Origin: Chloroflexota bacterium
GTDB taxonomy: Bacteria > Chloroflexota > Anaerolineae > Fen-1058
Direction of reading: 5' to 3'
DNA: 12,164 bases
NCBI GenBank assembly: GCA_016219235.1
Contig: JACRBO010000878.1
Location: 1 to 12,164, forward strand
Below the pieces are notes generated by a model that was not told the DNA's origin, did not search any database, and was given only the letters and a program-made list of their open reading frames with translations. Positions 11,811 to 12,164 of this stretch are shown one piece after another (the stretch's first letter is position 1; the number at the start of each line of letters is the position of its first letter). A program made the position numbers and the translations under genes.

Positions 11811-12164
11811 TTACTGCCACAGTTGAAATTGAATCGCCGGCTGCTCGATCGACGATTTCAGGCCAAAGGCCAGTTGAAACGTTGCGGGCGTCAACGCACT
11901 CGATTGAGCCACTTGCCTGAGCGAACTGAATTTCAACACCTGCCACGCCGTTTGAGACAGGCGCGGATCGCGCGCGAGTTTATGCTGAAGCAGCGTGGCG
12001 CGCCCGCCGGGCAAGACTAACACACCGGACGACGCGCCAGCACGTAGCAGCGGTGCAACCTCGGCGGTGGTGTTGAGCGTAAACGCGTACACCACCTGAT
12101 CGGCCTGTTGCCAGATCACGCCGCGCTCCTGACTCTGCAACTCGGTATCAAAGCCCAATTGTGC
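11811..12164 (-). CDS. Unrecognised protein, C-terminal part (5' partial)
   Basis: This is the last 117 residues of a minus-strand gene whose start lies beyond the right edge; the frame is open to base 12164. I do not recognise a family. The fragment has alternating hydrophobic stretches (VIWQQADQVVYAFTLNTT, ASSGVLVLPGGRATLLQHKL) and ends SSIEQPAIQFQLWQ, with no cysteine or obvious catalytic motif. It converges on the cation transporter gene, with the octamer inverted repeat between them. Codon use looks like that of the neighbouring genes, and no alternative frame in this stretch looks better. A structural or binding domain is possible but unsupported. Confidence 0.6.
   Translation of the reverse strand, partial: AQLGFDTELQSQERGVIWQQADQVVYAFTLNTTAEVAPLLRAGASSGVLVLPGGRATLLQHKLARDPRLSQTAWQVLKFSSLRQVAQSSALTPATFQLAFGLKSSIEQPAIQFQLWQ

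Overview
The window looks like chromosomal DNA from a Chloroflexota-type bacterium (Anaerolineae or a relative). This is an inference from a menaquinone-type UbiE/MenG, a tdh-kbl pair, an Flp-type pilin, a secreted protein carrying a YLPLVL linker, moderately high GC and repeat-rich intergenic DNA. No single marker proves it, and there are no rRNA or tRNA genes.

Layout. Bases 1-529 hold the 3' end of an ABC transporter permease gene, followed by an 18-bp perfect inverted repeat. Bases 613-1314 hold a complete ubiE/menG methyltransferase gene. Bases 1315-3214 are an accessory segment. It has a REP-doublet-like element, a small protein plus nucleotidyltransferase pair (module 1, + strand), a truncated second copy of the ubiE 3' end, a bidirectional terminator, a UPF0175 antitoxin plus DUF3368/PIN toxin pair (module 2, - strand), and a third, longer copy of the ubiE 3' end. 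So the last part of ubiE occurs three times in direct orientation, with one toxin-antitoxin-like module between each two copies. This is the most striking signal here. It looks like repeated insertion at the 3' end of a housekeeping gene, each insertion leaving a replacement tail, and no recombinase gene is visible.

Bases 3215-3560 are non-coding and end in a good promoter for a secreted multidomain beta-sandwich protein (3561-4976). A hairpin terminator separates it from the convergent tdh-kbl operon (5069-7387, - strand). That operon converts L-threonine to glycine and acetyl-CoA via 2-amino-3-ketobutyrate. Its Tdh lacks the four cysteines of the usual structural zinc site. Divergent from tdh is an endonuclease III-like DNA glycosylase (7531-8280), followed by a two-helix membrane protein (8363-9010) and a terminator. 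On the minus strand are a very small Flp pilin gene (9121-9267) and an alpha/beta hydrolase of the monoacylglycerol-lipase type (9340-10194). Divergent from the hydrolase is a long cation diffusion facilitator (10312-11733) with three cytosolic domain repeats and an altered transport site. The 3' end of an unrecognised minus-strand gene closes the window.

Recurring regulatory themes. Three genes (1471, 7531, 10312) have a -10 box ending 6-8 nt before the start codon, which suggests leaderless transcripts. Several stop codons run straight into short-period (7- or 8-bp) direct and inverted repeats. All interpretations come from reading the sequence only; no searches were run.
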